Below the pieces are notes generated by a model. That model searched no databases. It was not told the origin of the DNA and saw only the letters and a list, made by a program, of their open reading frames with translations. Shown here piece by piece: positions 7,801 through 15,626 of a DNA stretch of 24,033 nucleotides. Every line of letters starts with the position of its first letter. Position 1 is the stretch's first letter. This stretch comes from an uncultured Campylobacter sp. (GTDB lineage: Bacteria > Campylobacterota > Campylobacteria > Campylobacterales > Campylobacteraceae): assembly GCF_938002845.1 (NCBI RefSeq), contig NZ_CALKZP010000010.1:1-24033 (forward strand). Direction: 5' to 3'. A program made the position numbers and the translations under genes.

Positions 7801-8318
7801 TCACCGATCCCGCCTCGCTTCAGCCGCTATCAAACGGGCAGGAGGGGCTTATCTTAATCGGCGGACATCAGGTTATGAAGGAATACTACGATGAGCCGGC
7901 AAAAACCGCCGAAGCGATCGCGCAAATAAACGACGTGCGCTACTACAAAAGCGGCGACATCGGCTATATCGACGACGACGGGTTTTTATTTATCACCGAC
8001 CGCCTTTCGCGCTTTGCTAAAATCGGCGGCGAGATGATTAGCCTCGGCGCAGTAGAGAGCGCCGTGGGCGAAATTTTAGGCGAGAGCGCGATCTATTCGT
8101 GCGTGAATCTAAAAGACGAGAAAAAGGGCGAAAAGATCGCTCTGCTTTACGTGGGCGAGACGAGCGAGGATGAAATTTCGCGCCGCCTGAAGGACTCCGC
8201 GCTGGCGCCGATAATGCAGCCAAGCGTCGTGAAAAAGGTCGAGCAAATCCCGGTGCTCGGCAGCGGTAAGGTAAATCTCAAAGCGGTCAAGGATATGGCG
8301 ATAGAGCTCGGGCTGTAA
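4875..8318 (+). CDS. Three-domain lysophospholipid transporter / acyltransferase / acyl-ACP synthetase
   Basis: An 1147-residue fusion. Residues about 1-415 form an MFS domain with 11-12 membrane segments, like the lysophospholipid flippase LplT. Residues about 430-620 are a PlsC/LPLAT domain with the catalytic H451-x4-D456 (NHISWID) and FPEG at 519-522. Residues about 640-1147 are an ANL adenylating domain with the P-loop SSGSEGKPKG at 792-801 and EGYGTTE at 930-936. In E. coli, LplT and Aas are separate proteins that together import lysophospholipid, activate a fatty acid onto acyl carrier protein and re-acylate at the 2-position. Here all steps sit on one inner-membrane chain. The start is TTG, supported by AAAGGAG 6 nt upstream; the hydrophobic segment begins soon after. 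All visible catalytic motifs are intact, so the enzyme is probably active. Confidence 0.9.
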   Translation: MKSLLKINGFLPFLAIMFINASVDLGHKITIQNVLVKSADSGALIALTSLVNLLILLPYVFLFSASGYLNDKFSRTRITRICAKLGVALTALITLGYACGWFYFAFFMTILLAAQSAIYSPAKYGLIKKIVGAKNLGAANGLVQALTIIAILLSSLAFSVIFELFATRSSDAGELMSSVWFIGVLLVAGSVLETYYSYKIPFFDAAQPQAEFNKDDYLKLRYLRQNLNFVLKDKNVLLCTLGLSMFWAVSQLVIATFPAHYKSLSGSDNVMVIQVILALSAIGIALGSIFAGSYCKKHIELGIVPFGAFGLALALMVLANAHSVFWLGAASFFFGFSGGIFIVPLNAVIQFFTADERMGRVLAGSNFIQNIFMVLFLLIAIILVHFAVASGEIFVMAALCVLICGIFGAKYLPQLFVRILLIPFMKFGYQVHVDGIENIPQKGGVLLLGNHISWIDWAVVQLACPRGVRFVMHRSYYDLWYLKWFFKIFRVIPIGAGVSKSAIESIREALNAGEVVGLFPEGHISYNGRIDEFQAGFELAAHDTNSVIVPFYIRGLWGSTFSRASEHYKRTISQSGKNALRVSFGAPIEANSKAHEVKRAVTELSFFSWGKYLASLKPLAYNWLNQAKRSPFKRVAVDSTGVSFTNLAMMSAVLILRKRLKSRISSEENVGIILPSSVIASAANLTLFTMGKTSVNLNYTLSEENLIYCADKANIRTIISSRKFVEKLKSKGFELESSIGDRLVYLEDLSEGVSKNERIACALKSLLMPKILFRALYFKPHAIDDVATILFSSGSEGKPKGVVLTHKNIMANVRQISELINATEHDAILASLPIFHCFGLTVTTLFPLNDGILSIHVPDPTDAFSVGKMSAKYGATIMFGTSTFFRLYTKNKRLNPLMLGSIRLAIAGAEKLNENVRKEFKIKFGIEIYEGYGTTETAPVVSVNTPNVLEPDFFKELHFNREKSVGLPLAGTVIKITDPASLQPLSNGQEGLILIGGHQVMKEYYDEPAKTAEAIAQINDVRYYKSGDIGYIDDDGFLFITDRLSRFAKIGGEMISLGAVESAVGEILGESAIYSCVNLKDEKKGEKIALLYVGETSEDEISRRLKDSALAPIMQPSVVKKVEQIPVLGSGKVNLKAVKDMAIELGL

Positions 8319-8337
8319 ATTTTAAGCCTTAAAATTT
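8317..8337 (+). terminator. AT-rich stem-loop at the stop of the fusion gene
   Basis: AAATTTTAA and TTAAAATTT form a perfect 9-bp stem around GCC, overlapping the stop codon. The stem is all A-T with no T-run behind it. It is a weak candidate for transcript end formation. Confidence 0.25.
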
Positions 8338-9068
8338 GCGCCCTAAATTTTAAATTTACGCTTTGCCGCGCTATTTGCGCGAAGTAGCGTAAAGAGCAAA
8401 ATTCCTCTTTTAAATTTATTCTTTGTCGCGCCGCAGGGCTTTGCGGCTTTAGCTCCTAGCGGCGGGCGATCTCGTGGGTTATGCTGCGGTTTATTTAAAA
8501 AACGATAGCTGCACGCGGCTGCGGCGCCAAATTTATGCTAAATTTTACGGACAAACGGCAGCCGCTCGATGCGTGGATAGGCAAAATTCTTATATCAGAC
8601 GGCTGGCTAAATTTCATGGCGGAGCTGCGGGGAGAGTTTTAACAGCGTGTGAGTGGAAAGAAATTTCAATGGCGTATGTGCGGAGAGAAATTTTAGCAAC
8701 GATGCCTCTCGCTTCGCTTTTTATAAAATTTGTAAATTTTATCTCCCGAGCGTTCGCCGATAAGGGTTTATAAACCGCGACGCAAACTCCCAGCTTCGTC
8801 CTTCCGCCATAACGGCGGCTTAAATTTTATCTACTCGCGCTAAGTGCGCCTTCAAGTCGGCCTCTGTATTTACATGAGCGCAAAATATCGCACAGCCAAA
8901 TTTAAAAGATAAACTTCATTCTCGCAAATTAAAATTTTAAAATTTAAAAGCCGTTTAAATTTAACCGAAGTCGGCAGAGCTAAATTTTAAAAAGGTCTAA
9001 GCTTTAATGATTTTAAAAAGGATGAAAGTGCCGCGAAGTGCACGCTCCACGGCAAATTTAAAGGAGGA
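8319..9068. other. 750-bp convergent spacer, possible gene remnants
   Basis: No intact gene is supported between the convergent fusion gene and fldA. Two short frames look more protein-like than background: plus strand 8535-8642 (35 codons, contains LDAWIGKILISDG) and minus strand 8820-8915 (no start codon, ends in ADLKAHLARVDKI and is followed at once by a CCGCC/GGCGG hairpin at 8804-8818). Neither has a ribosome site. They may be decayed ends of lost genes, or chance. A 9-bp AT stem (8317-8337) and a GCCGCA/TGCGGC stem (8430-8447) are also present. Confidence 0.5.
9030..9053 (-). terminator. Probable terminator of fldA
   Basis: On the minus strand, GCCGTG and CGCGGC form a 6-bp GC-rich stem (one G-T pair) 15-40 nt beyond the fldA stop, followed by pyrimidine-rich sequence ending in CTTTTTAAAA (9011-9020). 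The geometry fits a loose intrinsic terminator. Confidence 0.4.
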
Positions 9069-9560
9069 CTATTTAAAAGATGGAGCGATCTGCGCTACCC
9101 AGGCCTCGATGCGGCTCTCGGTGAGATCGCTTTGATTGTCATTGTCTAGCGCGAGGCCAACGAATTTGCCGTCCACTACAGCCTTGCTCTCGTCGAATTC
9201 ATATCCGTCGGTAGGCACTGCGCCTACGATATTTGCACCCGCTTTTTTGAAGTTATCATATAGCTCGCGCATTGCGTTGCAGTAAGCGTCGCTGTAGCTT
9301 GAGCTATCGCCCATGCCGAAAATCGCGACGGTCTTGCCCGCGACATCAAGGGCTGAGAAATCAAAGCCCGCCCAGTCGTCTTGTAGCTCGCCGTCGTTCC
9401 ATGTGGAGCTGCCGATGATGAGCGAGGTGTATTTATTTAGGTCTGCAGGCGCGATGTCCGCGACGTTTTTTAGCTCATTTTCGATGCCGAGCTTTGCCGA
9501 GATCAGCTTCGCAGCGTCTTCGGTATTGCCCATCGAGCTTCCAAAAATAATTCCAACCAT
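9069..9560 (-). CDS. fldA: Flavodoxin
   Basis: A 163-residue long-chain flavodoxin. It is a small soluble FMN protein that carries single low-potential electrons and in Campylobacter and Helicobacter is the acceptor for pyruvate oxidoreductase. The FMN phosphate loop is visible near the N-terminus (GSSMGNTEDAAK, about 8-19), followed by the flavin-contacting segments GSSTWNDGELQDDW (about 51-64) and FGMGDSSSYSDAYCNAM (about 86-102). The ATG start has AAAAGGATC upstream. It is the last gene of a minus-strand operon, 11 bp after the 411-residue gene, with a hairpin downstream. The oxidoreductase it should serve, nifJ, lies about 2.5 kb away on the same strand. Confidence 0.95.
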   Translation of the reverse strand: MVGIIFGSSMGNTEDAAKLISAKLGIENELKNVADIAPADLNKYTSLIIGSSTWNDGELQDDWAGFDFSALDVAGKTVAIFGMGDSSSYSDAYCNAMRELYDNFKKAGANIVGAVPTDGYEFDESKAVVDGKFVGLALDNDNQSDLTESRIEAWVAQIAPSFK

Positions 9561-9571
9561 TTGTGATCCTT

Positions 9572-10807
9572 TTAATAAATTTTGTCGGTGAGCTTGTATG
9601 GTACTAATTTCATAATGAAATTTCCCTTAAAGCATTCGCTTTTTATCTCGATGTGGCGGTTAAAATTTTCATTTTTTGGATAGATAAGATACACGGCATC
9701 GAGGTTTGCTCCGCGGCAAAGCTCTAGCGCTTTTTTTATATCATTATCATAAATGGCTGGATTTTGAGGTAAAATTTTTTTAAAGCTCGTAACCACGCCT
9801 AGGCTAAAACCGCTCTTGCGAACTACGATGAGCTCGCCTGATTTGCCCACAAATTGCAGCTGTGCGCCTGCATTGCGAAGCGCGATTTTGCAAAATACGA
9901 AGTTGCGAAACGCATCGTCTCCGTTTAGCAGCAATCCGCTACGTAGGCTCACGATTATGCGAGTTAGCTTATAGGCGGGCTTAGTGGCAAATACGGGCAG
10001 CGGCATGCCGCGCAGATAAGAAAAGATTATCGCATTATCCGCCGCGCAAAATTTTACGGCGGGCTTGAAACGGTAAATTTTACGAGCCCCGCGCCTAAGT
10101 TCGGAAGCGATAAAATTTAAAAATGCCGCTCGGAACTGCGAAGCGCCCTTTAAATTTGCGGGCGAAATTCTATAATCCGCATTAACGTTAAAATTATATA
10201 GAGCTAGCATCGCCCGCGCTCGCGAAGCCGCATTATAATCCCGCAGCGCCTCTGACGCAATCTCGCGCCCGTTCGCATCAAAGCCAAAAATTTCGCCGCC
10301 AAAGAATTCTTTATTAAAAACTTCAGCATTTAAAATTTCATCATCAATAAGCTCATTGTTACGCCACAGATCCGCTTTTTGGCGTTTTTTGCGCGCCGCG
10401 ATATCTCGTTTTGACGCGGTAGTATCTTGTAATAAAGCTGATTTTTCATCCGAACGCTTAGTGCAGAAAAAATTCTCTTGCGCGAAGCCAGTGTCGTAAA
10501 AAGCCTTTGCTGTCAAATTCCTATTTGCACCGCCTTTTTGCGCGCTCTTTGCAGCGCACGGCTTAGAGGCATTATGATTAAGCGCGCCCGATTTACCGCT
10601 TGAAAACTTTTTAGATTTGCCGTTAAATTTCTTGCTTTCGACATGCGCAAGGCAAGTAGCGTTAAATTTGCTAGAATTTAAAAAATCCTTGGAATTTAGC
10701 TCGCCTGTTTCATCGTCGTAAGCATTTGATTGCGGCGTAGTGCGCGATTTTTTAACCGCTTGCTTGGGCTTGCCGGCATTATTTAAATTCCTTGGAATTT
10801 TAATCAT
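9572..10807 (-). CDS. Unknown protein between DUF2325 gene and fldA; low-complexity N-terminal half
   Basis: A 411-residue protein I cannot assign. Residues up to about 185 are low complexity, rich in Lys, Asn, Ala and Ser, and probably disordered. The C-terminal half reads as a folded soluble domain with regular hydrophobic spacing (for example FSYLRGMPLPVFATKPAYKL and DNDIKKALELCRGANLDAVY). I start it at the ATG inside ATGATTAA, which overlaps the upstream stop by 8 bp and implies translational coupling. An in-frame TTG seven codons earlier would overlap by 29 bp and has no ribosome site. C. jejuni has, as I recall, a hypothetical gene in the equivalent place between fldA and a DUF2325 gene, so a role linked to flavodoxin or redox metabolism is an inference from context. 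No signal peptide or membrane segment is seen. Confidence 0.75.
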   Translation of the reverse strand: MIKIPRNLNNAGKPKQAVKKSRTTPQSNAYDDETGELNSKDFLNSSKFNATCLAHVESKKFNGKSKKFSSGKSGALNHNASKPCAAKSAQKGGANRNLTAKAFYDTGFAQENFFCTKRSDEKSALLQDTTASKRDIAARKKRQKADLWRNNELIDDEILNAEVFNKEFFGGEIFGFDANGREIASEALRDYNAASRARAMLALYNFNVNADYRISPANLKGASQFRAAFLNFIASELRRGARKIYRFKPAVKFCAADNAIIFSYLRGMPLPVFATKPAYKLTRIIVSLRSGLLLNGDDAFRNFVFCKIALRNAGAQLQFVGKSGELIVVRKSGFSLGVVTSFKKILPQNPAIYDNDIKKALELCRGANLDAVYLIYPKNENFNRHIEIKSECFKGNFIMKLVPYKLTDKIY

Positions 10808-11123
10808 CTTCGCAAGGTCTGCAACCAAATTCTTGATTTAAATTGAAAACCTTACAGTATTCGCAAAATACGCAGCTAACGCTTCTTTTAGCGCATACGA
10901 GCGGGATTTTGCGCTTTTTTACTTCGCCTTTGATTTTTTTCATCGTGTTGTGGTTTAAAAAGCTCGTAAGCATCACGACACACTCGGTATCTTGCGGGAT
11001 CGGCTTACGATTTACACGATTTTCGTTTCGTGCATCCCAGTGCTCGATATTGCTCGCGCCAAGATCCTTTAAAACCGCCTTAATGGGCGTAATCTCATCT
11101 GCTCCTATAACTAAAACGTTCAT
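10800..11123 (-). CDS. DUF2325 cysteine-rich protein
   Basis: A 107-residue DUF2325 protein. The N-terminal beta-alpha unit (MNVLVIGADEITPIKAVL) and the block HWDARNENRVNRKPIPQDT are typical of the Campylobacter members. The C-terminus carries a cysteine cluster, C84-x2-C87-x2-C90 and C101-x2-C104, plus C77, which could bind zinc or an Fe-S cluster. The family has no proven function. It heads a three-gene operon with the 411-residue protein (8-bp overlap) and fldA. A strong ribosome site, AAGGGGA, precedes the ATG, and an extended -10 lies about 30 nt upstream. Confidence 0.88.
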   Translation of the reverse strand: MNVLVIGADEITPIKAVLKDLGASNIEHWDARNENRVNRKPIPQDTECVVMLTSFLNHNTMKKIKGEVKKRKIPLVCAKRSVSCVFCEYCKVFNLNQEFGCRPCEDD

Positions 11124-11152
11124 TTCATCCCCTTCTATGATTGATAGTCGTT

Positions 11153-11161
11153 ATTATAACA
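11153..11161 (-). promoter_or_regulatory. Extended -10 promoter of the DUF2325-fldA operon
   Basis: On the minus strand the site reads TGTTATAAT, a perfect extended -10 (TGnTATAAT), 30 nt before the DUF2325 ATG with AAGGGGA in between. No -35 is obvious, consistent with Campylobacter sigma-70 promoters. Confidence 0.6.
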
Positions 11162-11241
11162 GAGAAAGATTAATTTTAACTGATAATATATATAAAAATT
11201 TGAAATTATAAGCTGGAATTTTACCGGCTCATATTTGATAT

Positions 11242-11934
11242 TTACTCGCTTAAAGCTAGACTTACTGCCGCATCGATGTGGATCTGCGTAGTATCAAATA
11301 ACTGCACGGCGGTATCTGCTTGCGATACGAGCAGCCCGATCTCCGTGCAGCCCAGTATCACGCCCTGCGCACCGCGAGCTCTAAGCCCTTCAATGATCTG
11401 CAAAAATTTCTCTTTGGATTGCGGTAAGATTTTACCAAAGCAAAGCTCATCAAAAATTACTTCGTTTACCGCTTCCATTTCGTCCGCGTTCGGTACGAGC
11501 ACCTCTACGCCGCCATCTATCAAGCGCTGTTTGTAAAAATCCTGCGTCATCGTGTAAATCGTGCCGAGCAGCCCTACTTTTTGCACGCCACGTTTTCGCA
11601 GCTCACTTAACGTAGCATCCGCGATATGCACGAAAGGCACGGATATAGCGGCTTTTATCGCCTCGTAGCACTTATGCATCGTATTGGTGCAAAGAAAAAT
11701 ATAATCCGCGCCGCCGCCTTGCAAAACTCGCGCGTGACGAGCTAAAATTTCACCTGCCCTGTCCCACTCATTATCTCTTTGACACCGCTCGATCTCGTCG
11801 AAATTTAAGCTACTTAGCAGGATTTCGCCGCTACTTAGCCCACCTAGACGCTCGTTAATTTTGCGATTGATCCCATCATAATAGGTAATCGTAGATTCGT
11901 AACTCATGCCGCCGATTAGTCCAATTTTTTTCAT
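11242..11934 (-). CDS. Aspartate racemase (Asp/Glu racemase family)
   Basis: A 230-residue PLP-independent racemase that interconverts L- and D-aspartate, or possibly another acidic amino acid. The N-terminal MKKIGLIGGMSYESTITYY is typical of the RacD branch. The two catalytic cysteines are present in their usual contexts: C82 (LCTNTMHK) and C196 (LGCTEIGLL). The length is normal and no signal peptide is visible, so it should be cytoplasmic. The ATG has AAAAGGAAAA upstream, and TATAAA lies on the minus strand at 11952-11957. It follows nifJ on the same strand after a hairpin at 11990-12025, so it may be transcribed separately. Substrate preference (aspartate over glutamate) is inferred from family resemblance. 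Confidence 0.88.
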   Translation of the reverse strand: MKKIGLIGGMSYESTITYYDGINRKINERLGGLSSGEILLSSLNFDEIERCQRDNEWDRAGEILARHARVLQGGGADYIFLCTNTMHKCYEAIKAAISVPFVHIADATLSELRKRGVQKVGLLGTIYTMTQDFYKQRLIDGGVEVLVPNADEMEAVNEVIFDELCFGKILPQSKEKFLQIIEGLRARGAQGVILGCTEIGLLVSQADTAVQLFDTTQIHIDAAVSLALSE

Positions 11935-11989
11935 GGATTTTCCTTTTAAAATTTATACGGAATTTTATGCAGTCCCGCGAAATTTAATA

Positions 11990-12025
11990 AAATTCCGGAT
12001 TGCAAAATTTGCAGAGCCGGAATTT
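11990..12025 (-). terminator. Nested inverted repeat downstream of nifJ, probable terminator
   Basis: AAATTCCGG (11990-11998) pairs perfectly with CCGGAATTT (12017-12025). The loop contains a second inverted repeat, TGCAAA and TTTGCA (12001-12013). Read on the minus strand, the stem starts about 20 bp after the nifJ stop and is followed by TTATTAAATTT. It probably ends nifJ transcription ahead of the racemase gene. Confidence 0.5.
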
Positions 12026-12044
12026 CAACAAATAGCCGCAAAGC

Positions 12045-15000
12045 TTAAGCATTCTCGCTCGCGACGCCCGCAGAGGCAACCTCATCGCCGAAATCGGCAT
12101 TCGCAAGCCGTTTGAGCTGGCGGTAGCGTCTCATCGCGTCGGCTTTGTTGGCTTCATAAAGCTTGCCCGCGTGCTCCGGATCGATCTTTTTAAGCGCGTT
12201 GTAGCGCACTTCGTTTAGCAAAAATTCCTCATAAAGGCTCCAATCGGGCTCTTTGGATGAAATTTTAAGCGGATTTTTGCCCTCCGCCGCAAGTCTTGGA
12301 TCAAAGGTATAGGTCGGCCAATAGCCGCATTTGCTCGCAAGCTCGGCTTGATCGCCGGAGCTGCCCATGCCGCCTTTGATACCGTGCGCGATACACGGCG
12401 AATACGCGATGATAAGGCTAGGACCGGGGTAAGCCTCCGCCGCCATGATCGCTTTTAGCGTCGCGGCTTGGTTTGCGTTGGAATTTACCTGCGCGACGAA
12501 GATGTTGCCGTAGGTCATCGCGATTTGGCCTAGGTCTTTTTTCTGAACGCGCTTGCCGCCTGCAGTAAACTGCGCGATCGAGCCGCGGCGGCTAGCTTTG
12601 GAGCTCTGCCCGCCTGTGTTTGAATAAACCTCCGTATCCAGCACCAGCACGTTTACGTCCTCGCCGGTAGCCAGCACGTGATCGAGCCCGCCGTAGCCGA
12701 TGTCGTAGGCCCATCCGTCGCCGCCGATGATCCACTGCGATTTTTTGTTTAGATACTGCTTCAGCTCTAAAATTTCGCGAACCCCGGGCGCGTCCAAATT
12801 TTGTTCTAGTAGCGGCACCAGCCTATCTCTAATCTGAGCGGATTTTAGCGTATCGTTTCTGTTTTCGATCCAGTCGTTATAAAGTGCCTTTAGCGCATTT
12901 GGCACGCTTGAGAGCGAGTCTAGCATCAGATCCTCGATCTTATGGCGCAGCGTCTCGCTTGCGATCTTCATTCCCAGCCCGAACTCGGCGTTGTCCTCAA
13001 AAAGCGAGTTCGCCCACGCGACGCCGCGACCGTTCTCATCCTTGCGGTACGGCATCGAAGGCGCCGATCCGCCGTAGATCGAGCTACAGCCCGTGGCGTT
13101 GGCTACGATCATATGATCGCCGAAAAGTCGCGTGATCAGCGTGATATACGGCGTCTCGCCGCAGCCCGGGCACGCGCCGTGAAATTCAAAATACGGGCGG
13201 GCAAAGCCCACGCCCTTGACGCTTGATCTGTCCATCAAATCATCTTTGTATCTTACGTGCTCGAATAAAAAGTCTGCGCTTTCTTGCTCGCCCTTTGCGA
13301 GTTCTTCTTCAAGCGGCACCATGACGAGCGATTTTTCCTTGCTCGGGCAGTTTTCGGCGCAGAGCGCGCAGCCCGTGCAATCTAGCGGGCTTACTTGGAT
13401 CTTGTATTTTAGCCCCTTCAGCTCCTTGCCCTTGGCTTCTAGCAGGTGCTCTTTTAAATTTGAAGGAGCGACGGCTTCGTCCTTTTCGTCTAGCAAAAAC
13501 GCTCTGATTACTGCGTGCGGGCAGACGAAGGCGCACTGGTTGCACTGGATGCAGTTTTGCTCGATCCATTTAGGCACCATGACGCCCACGCCGCGCTTTT
13601 CAAATCGCGTCGTGCCCGCATTAAACCCGCCGTCCTCGTGCCCTAAAAACGCCGAGACCGGCAAGCTATCGCCGTGCGCCGCGTTCATCGGTTTTACGAT
13701 CTTTTCTATAAATTCGTCGCCCTTGTATTTGTCGTTTGTATCCGTCGCGTCGTCCTTTAAATTTACCCATGCAGGATCGATCATTACCTGCACCAAAGCG
13801 TCCGCTCCCCTATCGATCGCGTCGCAGTTCATCGCCACGACCGCCTCGCCCTTTTTGGCGTAGGTTTTCTTGGCGTATTCCTTCATATAGCTCTGCGCCT
13901 GCTCAAACGGGATGATGCCGCTAAGCTTGAAAAACGCCGATTGCATGATCGTATTGGTGCGGCCTCCGAGCCCTATATCGCGTGCTAGTTTGGTGGCGTT
14001 TAGAATGTAAAATTTTACCCGTCTTTGGGCTAGAATTTTTTTGACCTTGTTTGGAAGCTTTGCCGCCGTCTGCTCGGCATCCCAGATGGAATTTAAAAGA
14101 AAGGTCCCTCCCTCTCGGATGCCCCCGATGACGTCGTAGATGTCCAGATACGCAGCGACCGAGCAGGCGACGAAATGCGGATTTGAGACGAGATAGGTCG
14201 AGCGGATCGGTCTTTTGCCGAAGCGCAGGTGCGAGCGCGTGTAGCCGCCCGATTTTTTGCTGTCGTAGGCAAAATACGCCTGCGCGTAAAGATCGGTTTT
14301 ATCGCCGATGATTTTGACGGAATTTTTATTCGCGCCCACGGTGCCGTCCGCGCCAAGGCCATAAAACAGGCACTCGGTCTCATCCTCGTAGCCGAGCGAA
14401 ATTTTATCTCCCACGGGTAGCGACAGATGCGTCACGTCGTCGTCGATACCGATCGTAAAGCCGTTTTTAGGCTCGTCCGCCTTTAAATTTTCATACACGG
14501 CGATTAGCTGAGCAGGATCAACGTCTTTGGAGCTTAGACCATACCTACCGCCCACGATGAGCGGGGCGTCCTCGCGTCCGTAAAATGCGGCCTTTATGTC
14601 CAGATAGAGCGGCTCGCCGAGGCTGCCCGGCTCCTTCGTGCGGTCGAGCACGGCGATTTTACGTACGCTTTTAGGCATCGCGGCGAAGAGATATTTGAGG
14701 CTGAAAGGCCTGTAGAGGTGGACTTTTAGCACGCCTACCTTCTCGCCCTTCGCGTTTAGATGATCGACCACCTCTTCAAGGGCTTGATTGACCGAGCCCA
14801 TCGCGACGATCACGCGCTGCGGCTCACTTGCGCCGTAATAGACGAAAGGCGCGTACGACCGCCCCGTGATCTTTGAAATTTCGCTCATATACTCCGCGAC
14901 GATATCCGGAAGCGCGTCGTAAAATTTATTGGTTAGCTCGCGCGTCTGAAAATACACGTCGTCGTTTTGCGCCGTGCCGCGAGTTTTAGGGTGCTCAGAG

Positions 15001-15626
15001 CTTAGCGCGTCCGCTCTAAATTTACGCACGGCCTCACGATCCAGCAAGCGATCAAACTCGGCATAGTCCATCACCTCGATCTTTTGAATTTCATGGCTCG
15101 TGCGAAATCCGTCGAAAAAGTGCAAAAACGGCACGCGCCCCTTAATCGCCGCAAGATGCGCGATACCGCCCAGATCCATCACCTCCTGCACGCTGTCGCT
15201 TGCAAGCATCGCAAAGCCGCTTTGGCGACAGGCGTAGACGTCTTGATGATCGCCGAAAATGGAGAGCGCCTGCGCCGCAAGCGCGCGCGCCGCGACGTGA
15301 ATGACGCCCGGAAGCATCTGACCCGCGATCTTATACATATTTGGAATTTTTAGCAAAAGCCCCTGCGATGCGGTGTACGTCGTCGTAAGCGCGCCCGCTT
15401 GAAGTGAGCCGTGCACAGTACCCGCTGCGCCGCCCTCGCTTTGCATCTCGACTACTTTAACGGGCATGCCGAAGAGGTTTTTCTTGCCCTGCGACGCCCA
15501 AATATCAATGTAATCCGCCATAGGCGAGCTAGGCGTGATCGGATAGATGCCCGCGACCTCGGTGAAGGCGTATGAGACGTAAGCCGCCGCCTCGTTTCCG
15601 TCCATAGTTTTCATAACTTTTGCCAT
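12045..15626 (-). CDS. nifJ: Pyruvate:ferredoxin/flavodoxin oxidoreductase, single-chain
   Basis: A 1193-residue homodimer-type PFOR that converts pyruvate and CoA to acetyl-CoA and CO2, passing electrons to flavodoxin or ferredoxin. Domains in order: pyruvate/TPP-binding domain I (about 1-240, with YPITPSSPMADYID), domain II (about 260-400), the EKR/gamma region (about 420-560), and two 4Fe-4S motifs, C692-x2-C695-x2-C698-x3-C702 and C750-x2-C753-x2-C756-x3-C760. The TPP domain follows, with the proximal-cluster CPGC at 819-822 and GDG at 969-971. The length is normal for the family and no cofactor motif is missing. The ATG follows AAAGGACG. This oxygen-sensitive enzyme is a standard component of campylobacterial pyruvate metabolism and fits the nearby fldA. 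It appears monocistronic. Confidence 0.97.
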   Translation of the reverse strand: MAKVMKTMDGNEAAAYVSYAFTEVAGIYPITPSSPMADYIDIWASQGKKNLFGMPVKVVEMQSEGGAAGTVHGSLQAGALTTTYTASQGLLLKIPNMYKIAGQMLPGVIHVAARALAAQALSIFGDHQDVYACRQSGFAMLASDSVQEVMDLGGIAHLAAIKGRVPFLHFFDGFRTSHEIQKIEVMDYAEFDRLLDREAVRKFRADALSSEHPKTRGTAQNDDVYFQTRELTNKFYDALPDIVAEYMSEISKITGRSYAPFVYYGASEPQRVIVAMGSVNQALEEVVDHLNAKGEKVGVLKVHLYRPFSLKYLFAAMPKSVRKIAVLDRTKEPGSLGEPLYLDIKAAFYGREDAPLIVGGRYGLSSKDVDPAQLIAVYENLKADEPKNGFTIGIDDDVTHLSLPVGDKISLGYEDETECLFYGLGADGTVGANKNSVKIIGDKTDLYAQAYFAYDSKKSGGYTRSHLRFGKRPIRSTYLVSNPHFVACSVAAYLDIYDVIGGIREGGTFLLNSIWDAEQTAAKLPNKVKKILAQRRVKFYILNATKLARDIGLGGRTNTIMQSAFFKLSGIIPFEQAQSYMKEYAKKTYAKKGEAVVAMNCDAIDRGADALVQVMIDPAWVNLKDDATDTNDKYKGDEFIEKIVKPMNAAHGDSLPVSAFLGHEDGGFNAGTTRFEKRGVGVMVPKWIEQNCIQCNQCAFVCPHAVIRAFLLDEKDEAVAPSNLKEHLLEAKGKELKGLKYKIQVSPLDCTGCALCAENCPSKEKSLVMVPLEEELAKGEQESADFLFEHVRYKDDLMDRSSVKGVGFARPYFEFHGACPGCGETPYITLITRLFGDHMIVANATGCSSIYGGSAPSMPYRKDENGRGVAWANSLFEDNAEFGLGMKIASETLRHKIEDLMLDSLSSVPNALKALYNDWIENRNDTLKSAQIRDRLVPLLEQNLDAPGVREILELKQYLNKKSQWIIGGDGWAYDIGYGGLDHVLATGEDVNVLVLDTEVYSNTGGQSSKASRRGSIAQFTAGGKRVQKKDLGQIAMTYGNIFVAQVNSNANQAATLKAIMAAEAYPGPSLIIAYSPCIAHGIKGGMGSSGDQAELASKCGYWPTYTFDPRLAAEGKNPLKISSKEPDWSLYEEFLLNEVRYNALKKIDPEHAGKLYEANKADAMRRYRQLKRLANADFGDEVASAGVASENA

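Noticed and set aside
8474..8773. 99-codon plus-strand open frame in the convergent spacer
   Set aside because: GTG start without a ribosome site, no recognisable motif, and composition that reads as translated spacer with AAATTT words.
13216..13863. 215-codon plus-strand open frame opposite nifJ
   Set aside because: Ser/Pro-rich shadow of the highly conserved 4Fe-4S region of nifJ on the other strand; no ribosome site.
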